Below, piece after piece: positions 7,799 through 15,995 of a stretch of 39,529 nt of DNA; positions within the stretch are counted from its first letter, which is position 1, and every line of letters starts with the position of its first letter. The stretch is taken from positions 1 to 39,529 of the forward strand of contig JAGPBS010000018.1 of NCBI GenBank assembly GCA_018063245.1, written 5' to 3'. This DNA is from Alphaproteobacteria bacterium. Lineage in GTDB: Bacteria; Pseudomonadota; Alphaproteobacteria; JAGPBS01. The position numbers and the translations under genes were made by a program. Under the pieces are notes generated by a model, which saw nothing but the letters and a program-made list of their open reading frames with translations, was not told where the DNA came from and searched no databases.

Positions 7799-9340
7799 TT
7801 ATGCCGCTTGCGGACGTCTGAGATGCTGCCGCCGGAAATGCAAGGCCTGAGAGATATGAGTTTTTAAAATGCGTTCTTGCATTTCAAGATCAGCAAGACT
7901 ACGCGCAAGGCGTAAGATACGGTGATACCCACGTGCAGATAGTTTAAACTTTTCAGAGGCCTCCATTAAAAAATGCCTTGTTAAGTCATCAAGCTCGGTG
8001 ATGGATTCAAGATAAGGTCCATCAGCATGGCAGTTTAAAAAGGCTGTGGGAGACTCTTCGTTTGGATGAAATTTTTTGTATCTTTCAAGCTGAATGTCAC
8101 GCGCTCTCATAACACGCTGTAAAATTGTAGCAGAGCTTTCTCCGCCACTTAAACGACCTAGTTCCATTGGGCTAACGGCAGGTACATCAATATGACAATC
8201 GATGCGATCATAAATGGGGCCGGAGATTTTATTTTGATAATCCATACCGCATTTTGGCGCGCGGTTACATGCCAAATCATTATCGCCTAGATGGCCACAT
8301 TTACACGGATTCATGGCTGCAACCAATTGGATATTTGCAGGATAAGTGATGTGATGATTTGCACGTGACACAGAGATATTCCTAACTTCAAGGGGTTGCC
8401 TTAAAGCTTCTAAAGATTGAGGTCCAAATTCTGGTAGCTCATCTAAAAAGAGCACACCATTATGGGCAAGAGAAATCTCTCCAGGCATTGCTTTCTGTCC
8501 ACCACCAACCAGAGATGCTGTTGATGCTGTATGGTGCGGCGTGCGGTAAGGTCTTTGTGCTAAAATTTTGCCTTCTTGAATTTTACCAGCAACAGAGTGA
8601 ATCATTGATGTTTCAAGTGCTTCAGCCGGCGATAGAGGTGGCAGAATTGAAATAAGACGCGATGCCAACATTGATTTGCCTGATCCGGGTGGACCACTTA
8701 GCAAGATGTTGTGTCCACCAGCTGCTGCAATTTCCATTGCAAATTTTGCGCTTTCTTGTCCTTTGATATCACTCATATCACCTTTCATTGGTTCTTGGAG
8801 CCGCATGCTGGCAGTTGGTTGCTCAAGGAGTTGAACGCCTTTGAAGTGATTGACAAGAGAGAGCAGATGTGGTGCTGCTAGAATCTGAATTTCACTTGCC
8901 CAAGCGGCCTCAGCGCCGCAGGCTTCAGGGCAAATGATACCTTGAGATTTGGATTGAGCGTGAATCGCAGCAGGTAAAATACCGCCAACTGGTGCAATGG
9001 TTCCATCAAGACCAAGTTCGCCAAGAGCGAGATATTGGCTCATTTCATCACGTGGGAGGACGCCCATGATTGTCATTAAGGCAAGTGCGATTGGTAAGTC
9101 AAAATGACTGCCTTCTTTCAAGAGATCTGCTGGTGCAAGGTTTACGGTGATGCGCTGAGCAGGCAAAGATAGGCCAATAGCGTGCAAGGCAGCTCTGACG
9201 CGTTCACGACTTTCAGCAACGGCTTTATCAGGCAGGCCAACGATATTAAAAGCAACAAAGCCATTGCTCATTTGAACCTGAACATCAACATCACGGACAT
9301 GAATGCCTTGAAAAGTCAGTGTTGAAATACGAGCAACCAT
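7799..9340 (-). CDS. comM: YifB/ComM family Mg-chelatase-like AAA+ ATPase
   Basis: A 513-residue protein. Known: ComM is a hexameric helicase that promotes branch migration during natural transformation; many non-transformable bacteria also keep it. Seen: N-terminal ChlI/LonC-like domain (GLPDKAVAESRERVRAAL, RITVNLAPADLLKEGSHFDLPIA); Walker A GPPGSGKS (216-223); Walker B GVLFLDELPEF; a four-cysteine element, NPCKCGHLGD...C...C, typical of YifB; and a C-terminal SARGYHRILRLARSLADL arginine-finger/sensor-2 helix. The start at 9340 has AAGGAT upstream. It follows gshB by only 17 bases on the same strand, so the two are probably co-transcribed. Full length, no defects seen. Confidence 0.93.
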   Translation of the reverse strand: MVARISTLTFQGIHVRDVDVQVQMSNGFVAFNIVGLPDKAVAESRERVRAALHAIGLSLPAQRITVNLAPADLLKEGSHFDLPIALALMTIMGVLPRDEMSQYLALGELGLDGTIAPVGGILPAAIHAQSKSQGIICPEACGAEAAWASEIQILAAPHLLSLVNHFKGVQLLEQPTASMRLQEPMKGDMSDIKGQESAKFAMEIAAAGGHNILLSGPPGSGKSMLASRLISILPPLSPAEALETSMIHSVAGKIQEGKILAQRPYRTPHHTASTASLVGGGQKAMPGEISLAHNGVLFLDELPEFGPQSLEALRQPLEVRNISVSRANHHITYPANIQLVAAMNPCKCGHLGDNDLACNRAPKCGMDYQNKISGPIYDRIDCHIDVPAVSPMELGRLSGGESSATILQRVMRARDIQLERYKKFHPNEESPTAFLNCHADGPYLESITELDDLTRHFLMEASEKFKLSARGYHRILRLARSLADLEMQERILKTHISQALHFRRQHLRRPQAA

Positions 9341-9357
9341 GGAAAATCCTTTTGTGT

Positions 9358-10332
9358 TTAATGTGATCGTGTGTTTGGTAGAAGATGTTTTTCAACACCA
9401 TCCCAGAACTGTTTTTCAATCTGAGTTTGGTCAAATTGATTAACACCGCGCAGACCTGTTGGCGAAGTGACATTTATTTCAGTCAGATAGGGACCTATCA
9501 CATCAATGCCGGCAAAGAAAAGGCCTTGTTCTTTTAATGTTGGGCCAATTGCCTCACATATTTCATGATCTCGTTTTGTCATTTCAAGTTTTTGGCCGAT
9601 GCCGCCTGCTCTGATATTTGAGCGAAACTCCCCTTGTGCGGGTATTCGATTAAGGCCACCAACAAACTGACCGTTGAATAGAATAATACGCTTATCACCT
9701 TTCATAACTTCAGGCAGATATTTTTGAACAATCAGCGGGACATTGCTTAAGCGTGCATGAAGGTCGAGCAGAGCTGAGAGATTTCCATCATCTTTCTTGA
9801 GCTGGATGACCCCAAAGCCTCCACCATCATAGAGTGGCTTTATCACGATATCGCCATAGTCTTTTCTAAAAGATTCAATGTCAGATTGTGTGCTTGAAAT
9901 GAGTGTCGGTGGGATCAAGTCTTTGAAATGCGTCATGAGAATTTTTTCAGGATGATCACGAATTGCAGTTGGATTATTGATGAGGCAAACCTTTCCCTTC
10001 AAATGTTCAAGCAAATAGGTCGCCGTGATATAGGACATATCAAAGGGAGGATCTTGGCGAATCATGAGTACATCCATTTCCTCAAGTTGGAGTGTCTGTT
10101 TCTCACTCTGTGTTAGGGTGAGTCCATCAGCACTAACAGTAAAGGAAACGCCATGTGCAATAAGGCCCCTTGGTGTTAAAGAGAGGCTTGATGGAAGATA
10201 ATGAAAAAGTTGATACCCACGTTGACTTGCTTCATAGGCCAAAAGAAGTGAACTGTCCCAACCATGGTTGAGGCTCTCAATGGGATCCATCTGTAAGGCA
10301 AGTTTTTTAGGTGGTTTAGAAGATTGTATCAT
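9358..10332 (-). CDS. gshB: glutathione synthetase
   Basis: A 324-residue ATP-grasp ligase that joins gamma-glutamylcysteine and glycine. Seen: N-terminal LALQMDPIESLNHGWDSS (prokaryotic GshB domain), IRQDPPFDMSYITATYLLE, INNPTAIRDHPEKI, then the ATP-grasp part with VIKPLYDGGGFGV, KGDKRIILFNG and the terminal FAGIDVIGPYLTEINVTSP (metal- and ATP-binding). Length is normal for the family. The start at 10332 overlaps the 3' end of the SirB1-like gene by 17 bases, suggesting coupling. No gshA is present in this window. Confidence 0.93.
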   Translation of the reverse strand: MIQSSKPPKKLALQMDPIESLNHGWDSSLLLAYEASQRGYQLFHYLPSSLSLTPRGLIAHGVSFTVSADGLTLTQSEKQTLQLEEMDVLMIRQDPPFDMSYITATYLLEHLKGKVCLINNPTAIRDHPEKILMTHFKDLIPPTLISSTQSDIESFRKDYGDIVIKPLYDGGGFGVIQLKKDDGNLSALLDLHARLSNVPLIVQKYLPEVMKGDKRIILFNGQFVGGLNRIPAQGEFRSNIRAGGIGQKLEMTKRDHEICEAIGPTLKEQGLFFAGIDVIGPYLTEINVTSPTGLRGVNQFDQTQIEKQFWDGVEKHLLPNTRSH

Positions 10333-11245
10333 AAGGGCCCATGATGTTCGGTTTTTTATTATTCTTTAACTTACTCAAGATTTCCATGACTTGGCGAATT
10401 TCTGTTTTGGAAATCTCTTGTGGTTTAACCTCTTTATCATCATTAAGCAATAGAAATTTTTCAAAAGAGGCAATCGCCTCTTTAAAGCGTCCTGTGTGAG
10501 CTTGTAAAAGTCCCAGCTGTCTTTGTAATCGTGCGCTTTTTGGTGAAAAAATAAGCATTAAGGAGAGCACATCAATTGAGATATCTAACTTACTTGCTCT
10601 TAAAAGGCGTAGTTTTAAATTATTGAGGAGACGTTGGATGATTTCCTTATTCTCACAAGGTTCAAAAAACTCAGGAATCAATTCTGCCTCAGGGCCTAGG
10701 CTCACTTTTATGAGGGCTCTTAGTTCTTCAGGTTTACGGATCTCTCCCTTATGAAAGGGATCAATAATGAGCCTGCCATTTTCATCTTGTAGACGTATTA
10801 AAAAGTGACCAGGAAATTGAATGCCTTCCATAGACCATCCCAGCATTTGCGCAGCATAGATATAAATGATGCCAAGAGAAATAGGTAGACCCTTACGTCT
10901 ATCGATGACGCTTGCAAGATTCGCATTTTCAATCTTATCAAAGCTCATCATATCCCCTTCATATGAGAGCTTTTTATAGAGGATTTTGCTTAGAAAAATG
11001 GCTTTTTCTTCAATGTCTAATTCTTTTTGCGGCAGAGCCTCTTGAAGGGATTTTTGAATATACAGCAGATGACTGAGGTATAAAGGTAGGTTTGTGTCTG
11101 GCAGTAGATATTTTGAAAGAAGTAAGGCTGTTTCAGCGAGGTTAATCTCAGTGTCGCTGGCCTTGCTGACTTTTTGTAGAATTTTTTTGATATCCGTTTT
11201 TGTATAGTTTTTTTCGATATCGTTTCCCAGCAAATTAGGAATCAT
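10316..11245 (-). CDS. SirB1-family protein (transglutaminase-like plus TPR)
   Basis: A 309-residue protein with a strong AAGGAG site 7 bases before ATG 11245. Residues about 85-200 form the SirB1/transglutaminase-like core: LASVIDRRKGLPISLGIIYI, AAQMLGWSMEGIQFPGHFLI and LIIDPFHKGE. The canonical catalytic cysteine of transglutaminases is not apparent. Residues about 225-290 resemble TPR helices (LQRQLGLLQAHTGRFKEAIASFEKFL). Known: SirB1-like proteins are common in Proteobacteria with no established activity. It overlaps gshB downstream by 17 bases and lies 15 bases downstream of the BON lipoprotein gene, on the same strand. Confidence 0.85.
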   Translation of the reverse strand: MIPNLLGNDIEKNYTKTDIKKILQKVSKASDTEINLAETALLLSKYLLPDTNLPLYLSHLLYIQKSLQEALPQKELDIEEKAIFLSKILYKKLSYEGDMMSFDKIENANLASVIDRRKGLPISLGIIYIYAAQMLGWSMEGIQFPGHFLIRLQDENGRLIIDPFHKGEIRKPEELRALIKVSLGPEAELIPEFFEPCENKEIIQRLLNNLKLRLLRASKLDISIDVLSLMLIFSPKSARLQRQLGLLQAHTGRFKEAIASFEKFLLLNDDKEVKPQEISKTEIRQVMEILSKLKNNKKPNIMGPYDTIF

Positions 11246-11260
11246 GATTATCTCCTTCCG

Positions 11261-11863
11261 TTATGATGGTCTTTCTGATTTTAACCTTACATAACTCACC
11301 ACATCCTTAACATAGCTAATATTTTTTGCGACATCCATGACATGATCGAGTTCTGTTTGTGTGCGTGCAATTCCTAGAAGATAAACAGTGCCTGCTACTG
11401 TCTCAATCGTATAGTTGATGGCTTTTACCTCTCTATCGAATGTCAGCTGCGTTTTTAATTGTGTCGTGATCCAGGTATCTTTGCTATATCCGAAAATACC
11501 ATCGCTATCCTGGACTTTGATTTCATTGATAACGTCCTGAACACCATCGATTTGCCAAGCAAGACGGGCGGCTTCAACGCGGTGCATCGGGTTTTGAACA
11601 ACGCCTGTTAATAAAACACGACCCTCAAAGACTTTTGTACTGACTTGTTGGAAAATTTCAATATCGCGTTTGAATAATTTATCGCCTAGTTGTAGTTTAA
11701 TTGCGGCATCTTTGCCGGCATCTTTGAGTTTTTTATCTTGAGCAACACCGACACCAGCCGTTGCGCCTGCGCCAATAGCCATGGTTGCAGGTGTGCACCC
11801 TGATGATGAAAGTGCAATGATTGAGAGGCATAGAGCAGAAATAGTGATTTTTTTAAAATTCAT
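11261..11863 (-). CDS. dolP: outer-membrane lipoprotein with two BON domains (DolP/YraP-like)
   Basis: A 200-residue predicted lipoprotein: signal peptide 1-22 with lipobox SSSGC (lipidated C23), then a short glycine/alanine hydrophobic stretch and two BON domains (about 50-120 and 125-195; ALVLLTG-type strand VFEGRVLLTGVVQNPMHR, second copy TVAGTVYLLGIARTQTEL). Known: DolP binds anionic phospholipid and supports outer-membrane integrity at the division site. The context supports orthology: in enterobacteria dolP lies in the cluster yraL(rsmI)-lpoA-yraN-diaA-dolP, and here yraN, rsmI and an LpoA-like gene are adjacent. Strong GAGGA site before ATG 11863. The gene name is by family and synteny. 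Confidence 0.85.
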   Translation of the reverse strand: MNFKKITISALCLSIIALSSSGCTPATMAIGAGATAGVGVAQDKKLKDAGKDAAIKLQLGDKLFKRDIEIFQQVSTKVFEGRVLLTGVVQNPMHRVEAARLAWQIDGVQDVINEIKVQDSDGIFGYSKDTWITTQLKTQLTFDREVKAINYTIETVAGTVYLLGIARTQTELDHVMDVAKNISYVKDVVSYVRLKSERPS

Positions 11864-11912
11864 GATGTCCTCGCTTTATAAAAGAGTACCCTTATTTTTA
11901 AACAGGTCTTTC

Positions 11913-12281
11913 TCAAGTTTCAAGGATGTTTTTTAAATGAATCGGTAAAGACCAAGGTCTGATGTAGATGGCATCAAATCGATGATTCAGTCGAACATAT
12001 CGGTCTTGTCTTGCAATATAAGCTGTTGCAGCGCGTTTGATACGATGAAGCTGTGTTTGGCTGATTGCATAAGAGGCCTCTTCGGTTGTTTGGCGGCTTT
12101 TAACTTCTATAAAGCAAAGATCATTTTTTCGGCGAGCAATAATATCAATCTCACCAAGAGGCGATTCATAATTATGGTGCAAAATTTTATAGCCCTTGAG
12201 CATGAGAAAGATGATAGCAAATCTTTCCCCCCATTTGCCGTAAGAGTGCCTTGCTTTGATTGATTTATATTTTTTGACCAC
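11913..12281 (-). CDS. yraN: YraN family (UPF0102) nuclease-fold protein
   Basis: A 122-residue protein starting at GTG 12281, which overlaps the TAG stop of rsmI by one base (TAGTG), giving tight coupling. Seen: GKWGERFAIIFLMLKGYKIL, then the endonuclease-like GEIDIIARRKNDLCFIEVKSR (the E...D...ExK pattern of the restriction-endonuclease fold) and RIKRAATAYIA. Known: YraN proteins are widespread; the fold suggests a DNA-processing role, but none is firmly assigned. Its position between rsmI and the dolP-like gene matches the conserved cluster. Confidence 0.9.
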   Translation of the reverse strand: MVKKYKSIKARHSYGKWGERFAIIFLMLKGYKILHHNYESPLGEIDIIARRKNDLCFIEVKSRQTTEEASYAISQTQLHRIKRAATAYIARQDRYVRLNHRFDAIYIRPWSLPIHLKNILET

Positions 12282-13159
12282 TAATTTGACTCTTTCAAAG
12301 ACAGGATGAGTTGATAGATTTCTTTTTTAGAGCGTCCTGTTTTGCCAGAAAGACGGTCTCTAATATCTTTGGCAGGTAAATTGAGCTTTAAGAGCTTTCG
12401 AATTTGAAGTTGGAGTTCATCTTCTGAGAGTTTAAACTCATCTTCATCTGCGCCCTTGATCAGCAAAACAAATTCGCCCTTGATTGAATCGCGGCTGGCA
12501 AGCTGGTCATGTAATTCAGCGGCAGAGCCAGAAAGGCGTTCTTCATAGTATTTTGTAAGCTCTCGGCAAAGAACAACCTGACGGTTATTGAAGATTGTCC
12601 GAATATCATCGAGTGTTTTTAAGATGCGATGTGGTGACTCATAAAAAATAAGAGTTGAATGAAACGATTTTATTCTTTCAAGAACAGATTTCCGCTCTCC
12701 TGATTTAGCAGGTAAAAAGCCGCCAAAATGAAAATTGTGGACTGGTAATCCCGAGATTGTAAGAGCTGTGATAAAGGCGCATGGGCCAGGTATTGATGTT
12801 ACATAAAGATTGTGCTCAATGCAAAGTTGAGCAATCTGAAAGCCTGGGTCTGAAATGAGGGGGGTGCCTGCATCAGAGATAAGTCCAATTGCTGCACCAT
12901 TTTGTATTTGGGCTATAAGAGACGGTCCAAGTTTTTCTGAATTGTGATCATGATAAGCTAATAGCGGTATTTTGATACCGTAGTGATTTAAGAGTTTGGC
13001 TGAGGTGCGTTTATCTTCACATAAAAGCAAATTGACCGACTTTAAGATTCGTAAGGCCCGGAGTGTAATATCTTCGAGGTTTCCAATTGGTGTTGCAATA
13101 AGGTAAAGGCCAGCCTTTAATTTTTGCTCTTTTGATGGATCGGTAGGGGGCGTGAGCAT
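12281..13159 (-). CDS. rsmI: 16S rRNA (cytidine1402-2'-O)-methyltransferase
   Basis: A 292-residue SAM-dependent enzyme of the tetrapyrrole methylase fold that methylates the ribose of C1402 in 16S rRNA. Seen: GLYLIATPIGNLEDITLRAL at the N-terminus, LLCEDKRTSAKLLNHYGI, LISDAGTPLISDPG (SAM-binding loop), VTSIPGPCAFITALTISGLP and LIFYESPHRI, ending in an RsmI C-terminal helical tail (SKKEIYQLILSLK). Full length. First gene of the minus-strand run rsmI-yraN-dolP-sirB1-gshB-comM, transcribed away from the lipoprotein genes that start at 13413. The Shine-Dalgarno is weak. Confidence 0.94.
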   Translation of the reverse strand: MLTPPTDPSKEQKLKAGLYLIATPIGNLEDITLRALRILKSVNLLLCEDKRTSAKLLNHYGIKIPLLAYHDHNSEKLGPSLIAQIQNGAAIGLISDAGTPLISDPGFQIAQLCIEHNLYVTSIPGPCAFITALTISGLPVHNFHFGGFLPAKSGERKSVLERIKSFHSTLIFYESPHRILKTLDDIRTIFNNRQVVLCRELTKYYEERLSGSAAELHDQLASRDSIKGEFVLLIKGADEDEFKLSEDELQLQIRKLLKLNLPAKDIRDRLSGKTGRSKKEIYQLILSLKESN

Positions 13160-13412
13160 CTGATTTTCTCTGAGTCAGTGAAGGAAAGTGTTTATTATTT
13201 TATAGTTTACAACGAAATGCTTTTCATTTCATCTATCAAATAGGAGCTTGTGAAGGCTTTTTAAAAATAACGAATGGATGTTATTGTTTTTTTAAACGAA
13301 TCGCTTCACAATGTAATTTGTGTGATCGTAAAATTTGATCAAAACAGACGTGAGATCTTGTTTTCCATCTACCAAACAGCGTTTTCCAAAAATATCAACT
13401 AGGAGAAAAATA

Positions 13413-13547
13413 ATGGGAAAGACTTTTAAATTTGTTGTTGTTATTGCAGCTTGTGCAATGTTATCAGCATGCTATTGCTTAATGCAAGAGCACCACGCAC
13501 CAGCTCAGAAAAAACATGAAAAAATGCATGATTCAGATTTAAAATAA
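13413..13547 (+). CDS. small predicted lipoprotein (44 residues)
   Basis: Starts at ATG 13413, preceded 7 bases upstream by AGGAGA; a longer frame to 13335 lacks a ribosome binding site. Seen: a lysine-containing N-region, hydrophobic FVVVIAACAML and lipobox LSAC, giving lipidated C20. The mature peptide is only about 25 residues, with an early second cysteine and several histidines (EHHAPAQKKHEKMHDSDLK). A strong terminator follows within 20 bases, so it is a monocistronic unit. Function unknown; it resembles entericidin-like peptides only in size and lipobox. Confidence 0.7.
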   Translation: MGKTFKFVVVIAACAMLSACYCLMQEHHAPAQKKHEKMHDSDLK

Positions 13548-13565
13548 GATCAGTTTTTTCGACTC

Positions 13566-13602
13566 TAAAACCACCATGGATCATTCCTGGTGGTTTTTTC
13601 TT
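13566..13602 (+). terminator. terminator after the 44-residue lipoprotein gene
   Basis: The stem AACCACCA(T)GG, loop ATCATT, CCTGGTGGTT (about 13569-13595) has a single bulge and is followed by TTTTTTC. Confidence 0.85.
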
Positions 13603-13741
13603 TGTGAAGGGGCGTCTCTTTTTCTATTAGGGACTTTTTAATTGATTGGGTCCAGAATGAGGGTGAGATAGTTAGAGCTAACTTGACAACAGCTCTGTCA
13701 TAATTCTCTCAGTTATATAGTTATGAAATGAGGATCATAAA

Positions 13742-13945
13742 ATGCAAACAATATTGAAATTCTGTTTAGCCCTTTTTGTCTGCGGCTTCTTGTCTGGTTG
13801 TTCAGCAACTGTTTATGAAGGTGGACGCTACAATAGCTGGGATAGAGGCGATTGGGGTTGGGAACACAATGGCTGGGGCGGATGGTATTGGTATAATGAT
13901 GACTGGGGTCATCGTAACCATCGTCACCATCGTCATTATCGCTAA
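13742..13945 (+). CDS. small Trp/Gly/His-rich lipoprotein (67 residues)
   Basis: ATG 13742 has GAGG 8 bases upstream. Residues 1-20 form a lipoprotein signal with lipobox LSGC (lipidated C20). The mature part is highly biased: a WDRGDWGWEHNGWGGWYWYN block of tryptophan, glycine and aspartate, then an alternating basic/histidine tail (GHRNHRHHRHYR). Such tails can bind metal ions, but this is inference. It is flanked by its own terminator. Upstream (13670-13683) is AGTTAG-AG-CTAACT, an inverted repeat related to the one before the methionine-rich gene. I recognise no family. Confidence 0.7.
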   Translation: MQTILKFCLALFVCGFLSGCSATVYEGGRYNSWDRGDWGWEHNGWGGWYWYNDDWGHRNHRHHRHYR

Positions 13946-13969
13946 TAGCTGAATTTTTAGGTGATCTTA

Positions 13970-14010
13970 GAAACCGTTGTGATGCATCAGTGTCACAGCG
14001 GTTTTTTATT
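13970..14010 (+). terminator. terminator after the Trp/His-rich lipoprotein gene
   Basis: The 11-bp stem AACCGTTGTGA (13972-13982) pairs with TCACAGCGGTT (13993-14003), including one G-U pair, and is followed by TTTTTATTTAT. Confidence 0.88.
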
Positions 14011-14095
14011 TATGTCTTGATTGCAATTTGACATTGAAAGGTTCATAATAGGGACACACATTGTGTCATTTTGAACTGAGGTATGGGGTAAGCTA

Positions 14096-15319
14096 ATGAA
14101 ACATCTATCAAGAGCGCGTTTTTTTCTGGTTATGATTTGTATGTCTGTCTTGCTTAATGCTTGTCAACCCTATTTACCTTGGGGCAAATCTTCATCTGCG
14201 CCTCAAGAACCTAAAAAGAACGATGCTCAGCAAGCTGCAGTGCAAGAACCTGCTTATGAGCCGATATCAAATGCAACTCTTGGGCAAAAGACAAAAATTG
14301 GCCTTTTGCTTCCTTTGACAGGTCGTGGTCGCGAGGTCGGTCAATCATTGCTCAATGCATCACAACTTGCTTTATTGGAAAGCAAAGCATCACACATTGC
14401 GCTTATTCCGATTGATACAAAAAGTCGTGAAGAAGGTGCAAAGCAGGGCTTCAATCAGTTGAAAACTGAAAATGTGAGTATGGTTATTGGCCCTTTCTAT
14501 TCGCAAGATGTTCAAGGGATTTCTCATAAAGCTTTAGATGCAAAAATTCCAGTCTTAGCCTTTTCGAATGATACAGTGTTGGCAAGGCCTGGTATTTATA
14601 TGATGGGATTCCATCCTAACGATCAAGTGCGCCGGATCGTTCATTATGCCTTATCAATTGGCAAGACGAAATTTGCGATTTTATCCCCTGATACGCCTTA
14701 TGGTCGTTCAGTCACGGAAGGTGCGCGTGAGGCAATTAGGCTTGCCGGTGGTGATCTTGTTGACAGTAAATCTTATCCAGTTGCGATACGTGATTTTACG
14801 TCATTGATTCAACAGATGGGCTTTGCGGGAGCAGATCCCGCTGAAAAGAAAAAGCCTCCGTTTGATGCTTTGATTCTGGCAGATAATAAAGATAAATCTG
14901 CTCGTATCCTCACTTCATTCCAAGGGCTTAACATTGATATGGGTGATGTGAAAGTTCTAGGAACTGGACTTTGGGATGAAGGAAATAGCCCAGATTCACT
15001 TTATGGTGCGCTTTATTCTGCGCCGCCTCTGAAAGAAAAACAAAGTTTTGAGGCCAATTATCAAAAGGCTTTCAAAAAGACGCCGCCAAGATTAGCAAGT
15101 CTTGCCTATGATGCAACAGCACTTGCTATTGTCTTGAGTCAGGCAGGAAGCTCACCAGATGCATTTACACCGGATAAAATTACAAATCCGACAGGCTTTG
15201 TTGGGATTGATGGTGTTTTCCGATTTGCGTCCACAGGTCAGATTGAAAGAGGATTAGCCGTTTTAGAGATTACCCCCCAAGGTGCGGTCCTGAAAGATCC
15301 TGCTCCCAAGAGTTTTTAA
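14096..15319 (+). CDS. penicillin-binding protein activator, LpoA/LppC family
   Basis: A 407-residue lipoprotein. The signal peptide ends at lipobox LLNAC (lipidated C23), followed by a proline/alanine/glutamine-rich linker to about residue 60. Residues about 65-400 form a type-I periplasmic-binding fold: TKIGLLLPLTGRGREVGQSL, VSMVIGPFYSQDVQGISHKA, IPVLAFSNDTVLARPGIYMM and FAILSPDTPYGRSVTEGA. Known: E. coli LpoA is an outer-membrane activator of PBP1A; alphaproteobacterial relatives keep the C-terminal ligand-fold domain and lack the N-terminal TPR domain, as here. It is divergent from rsmI-yraN-dolP, a reorganised version of the classical cluster. The start has a GGGGTAAG site. Whether it binds a PBP is inferred. 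Confidence 0.85.
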   Translation: MKHLSRARFFLVMICMSVLLNACQPYLPWGKSSSAPQEPKKNDAQQAAVQEPAYEPISNATLGQKTKIGLLLPLTGRGREVGQSLLNASQLALLESKASHIALIPIDTKSREEGAKQGFNQLKTENVSMVIGPFYSQDVQGISHKALDAKIPVLAFSNDTVLARPGIYMMGFHPNDQVRRIVHYALSIGKTKFAILSPDTPYGRSVTEGAREAIRLAGGDLVDSKSYPVAIRDFTSLIQQMGFAGADPAEKKKPPFDALILADNKDKSARILTSFQGLNIDMGDVKVLGTGLWDEGNSPDSLYGALYSAPPLKEKQSFEANYQKAFKKTPPRLASLAYDATALAIVLSQAGSSPDAFTPDKITNPTGFVGIDGVFRFASTGQIERGLAVLEITPQGAVLKDPAPKSF

Positions 15320-15460
15320 ATCTCCTGTAGCTCTCTTTATATAGAATTTTAGAGTCTTGCCTATTCTTGATTTGAAGAATGGTGCCTTGTTTTACGCATC
15401 TTTTTTCGGGGAGAAGTGAATATAATTTGCATTTTAAATAAAATTGTGGTAAAATTTTTA

Positions 15461-15483
15461 TAAAGTTAGGTGTTCTAACTTTA
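15461..15483. promoter_or_regulatory. perfect 9-bp inverted repeat upstream of the Met-rich membrane protein
   Basis: TAAAGTTAG (15461-15469) and CTAACTTTA (15475-15483) are separated by 5 bases, 46 bases before ATG 15529. There is no T-run after it, so an operator or 5'-UTR hairpin is more likely than a terminator. Confidence 0.5.
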
Positions 15484-15528
15484 CACTGAATTAAAAATGA
15501 GAGTCAACGTACAATTAGGGAGGTTAAG

Positions 15529-15987
15529 ATGAAATTTCTAAAAGTAATGTTTTGTGATGTAGACCATGGAACATTGATGCGACTACCTTTTCTTGGTCAT
15601 TATGTTGGGTTGGTCGTTTTATCAATGCTTGTTATGTTTGCCTACATGTTTATGATGGGTCTTGGTATGGATATGACAATGATGGTAGGAGGGCACTTGA
15701 TGCTCTATTTTCTTTTCATGTTGTTTGTCTATTATGGATTCTTTGTTTTGTCCGTTAAACGATTTAGAGATATGGGCATGATGCACTCAAAAATGATGGG
15801 CTTGTTATTTGTTTTCCTTGGATACATGATGAATGTATTTCAATATGGTATGCCTATGATGCTGACACATTTCCCGATGCTGCATGATATGATGATGAAA
15901 TTTCATCTTCATATGGTGTTTTCAGTATTGTTTTTTGTATTAGTATTGATGCTGCTTTTTGTGCCATCAGGCTATATGAAAAAGTAA
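15529..15987 (+). CDS. methionine-rich integral membrane protein, DUF805-like
   Basis: A 152-residue protein with four likely transmembrane segments (about 23-47, 54-76, 87-105, 126-148). About 31 residues, one in five, are methionine, with clusters such as YMFMMGLGMDMTMM, GMPMMLTHFPMLHDMMM and histidines in the same loops (HLHM). The VKRFRDMGMMHSKMMGL segment after the second helix pair resembles the RRxHDxGxSGW motif of DUF805 membrane proteins, which suggests that family with strong sequence drift. Methionine/histidine clusters commonly bind Cu(I) in copper proteins; a copper role here is inference. Good GGGAGG site before the ATG. A palindrome lies upstream. It converges on recX, 8 bases between stops. 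Confidence 0.7.
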   Translation: MKFLKVMFCDVDHGTLMRLPFLGHYVGLVVLSMLVMFAYMFMMGLGMDMTMMVGGHLMLYFLFMLFVYYGFFVLSVKRFRDMGMMHSKMMGLLFVFLGYMMNVFQYGMPMMLTHFPMLHDMMMKFHLHMVFSVLFFVLVLMLLFVPSGYMKK

Positions 15988-15995
15988 CATAAATA

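Noticed and set aside
13266-13285. Terminator AATAAC...GTTATT with T-run in the rsmI/lipoprotein gap
   Set aside because: The 6-bp AT-rich stem is too weak, and no gene ends just before it on the plus strand.
13335-13412. Extended start for the 44-residue lipoprotein
   Set aside because: It would place 26 charged residues before the signal peptide, and the clear AGGAGA site points to the ATG at 13413.
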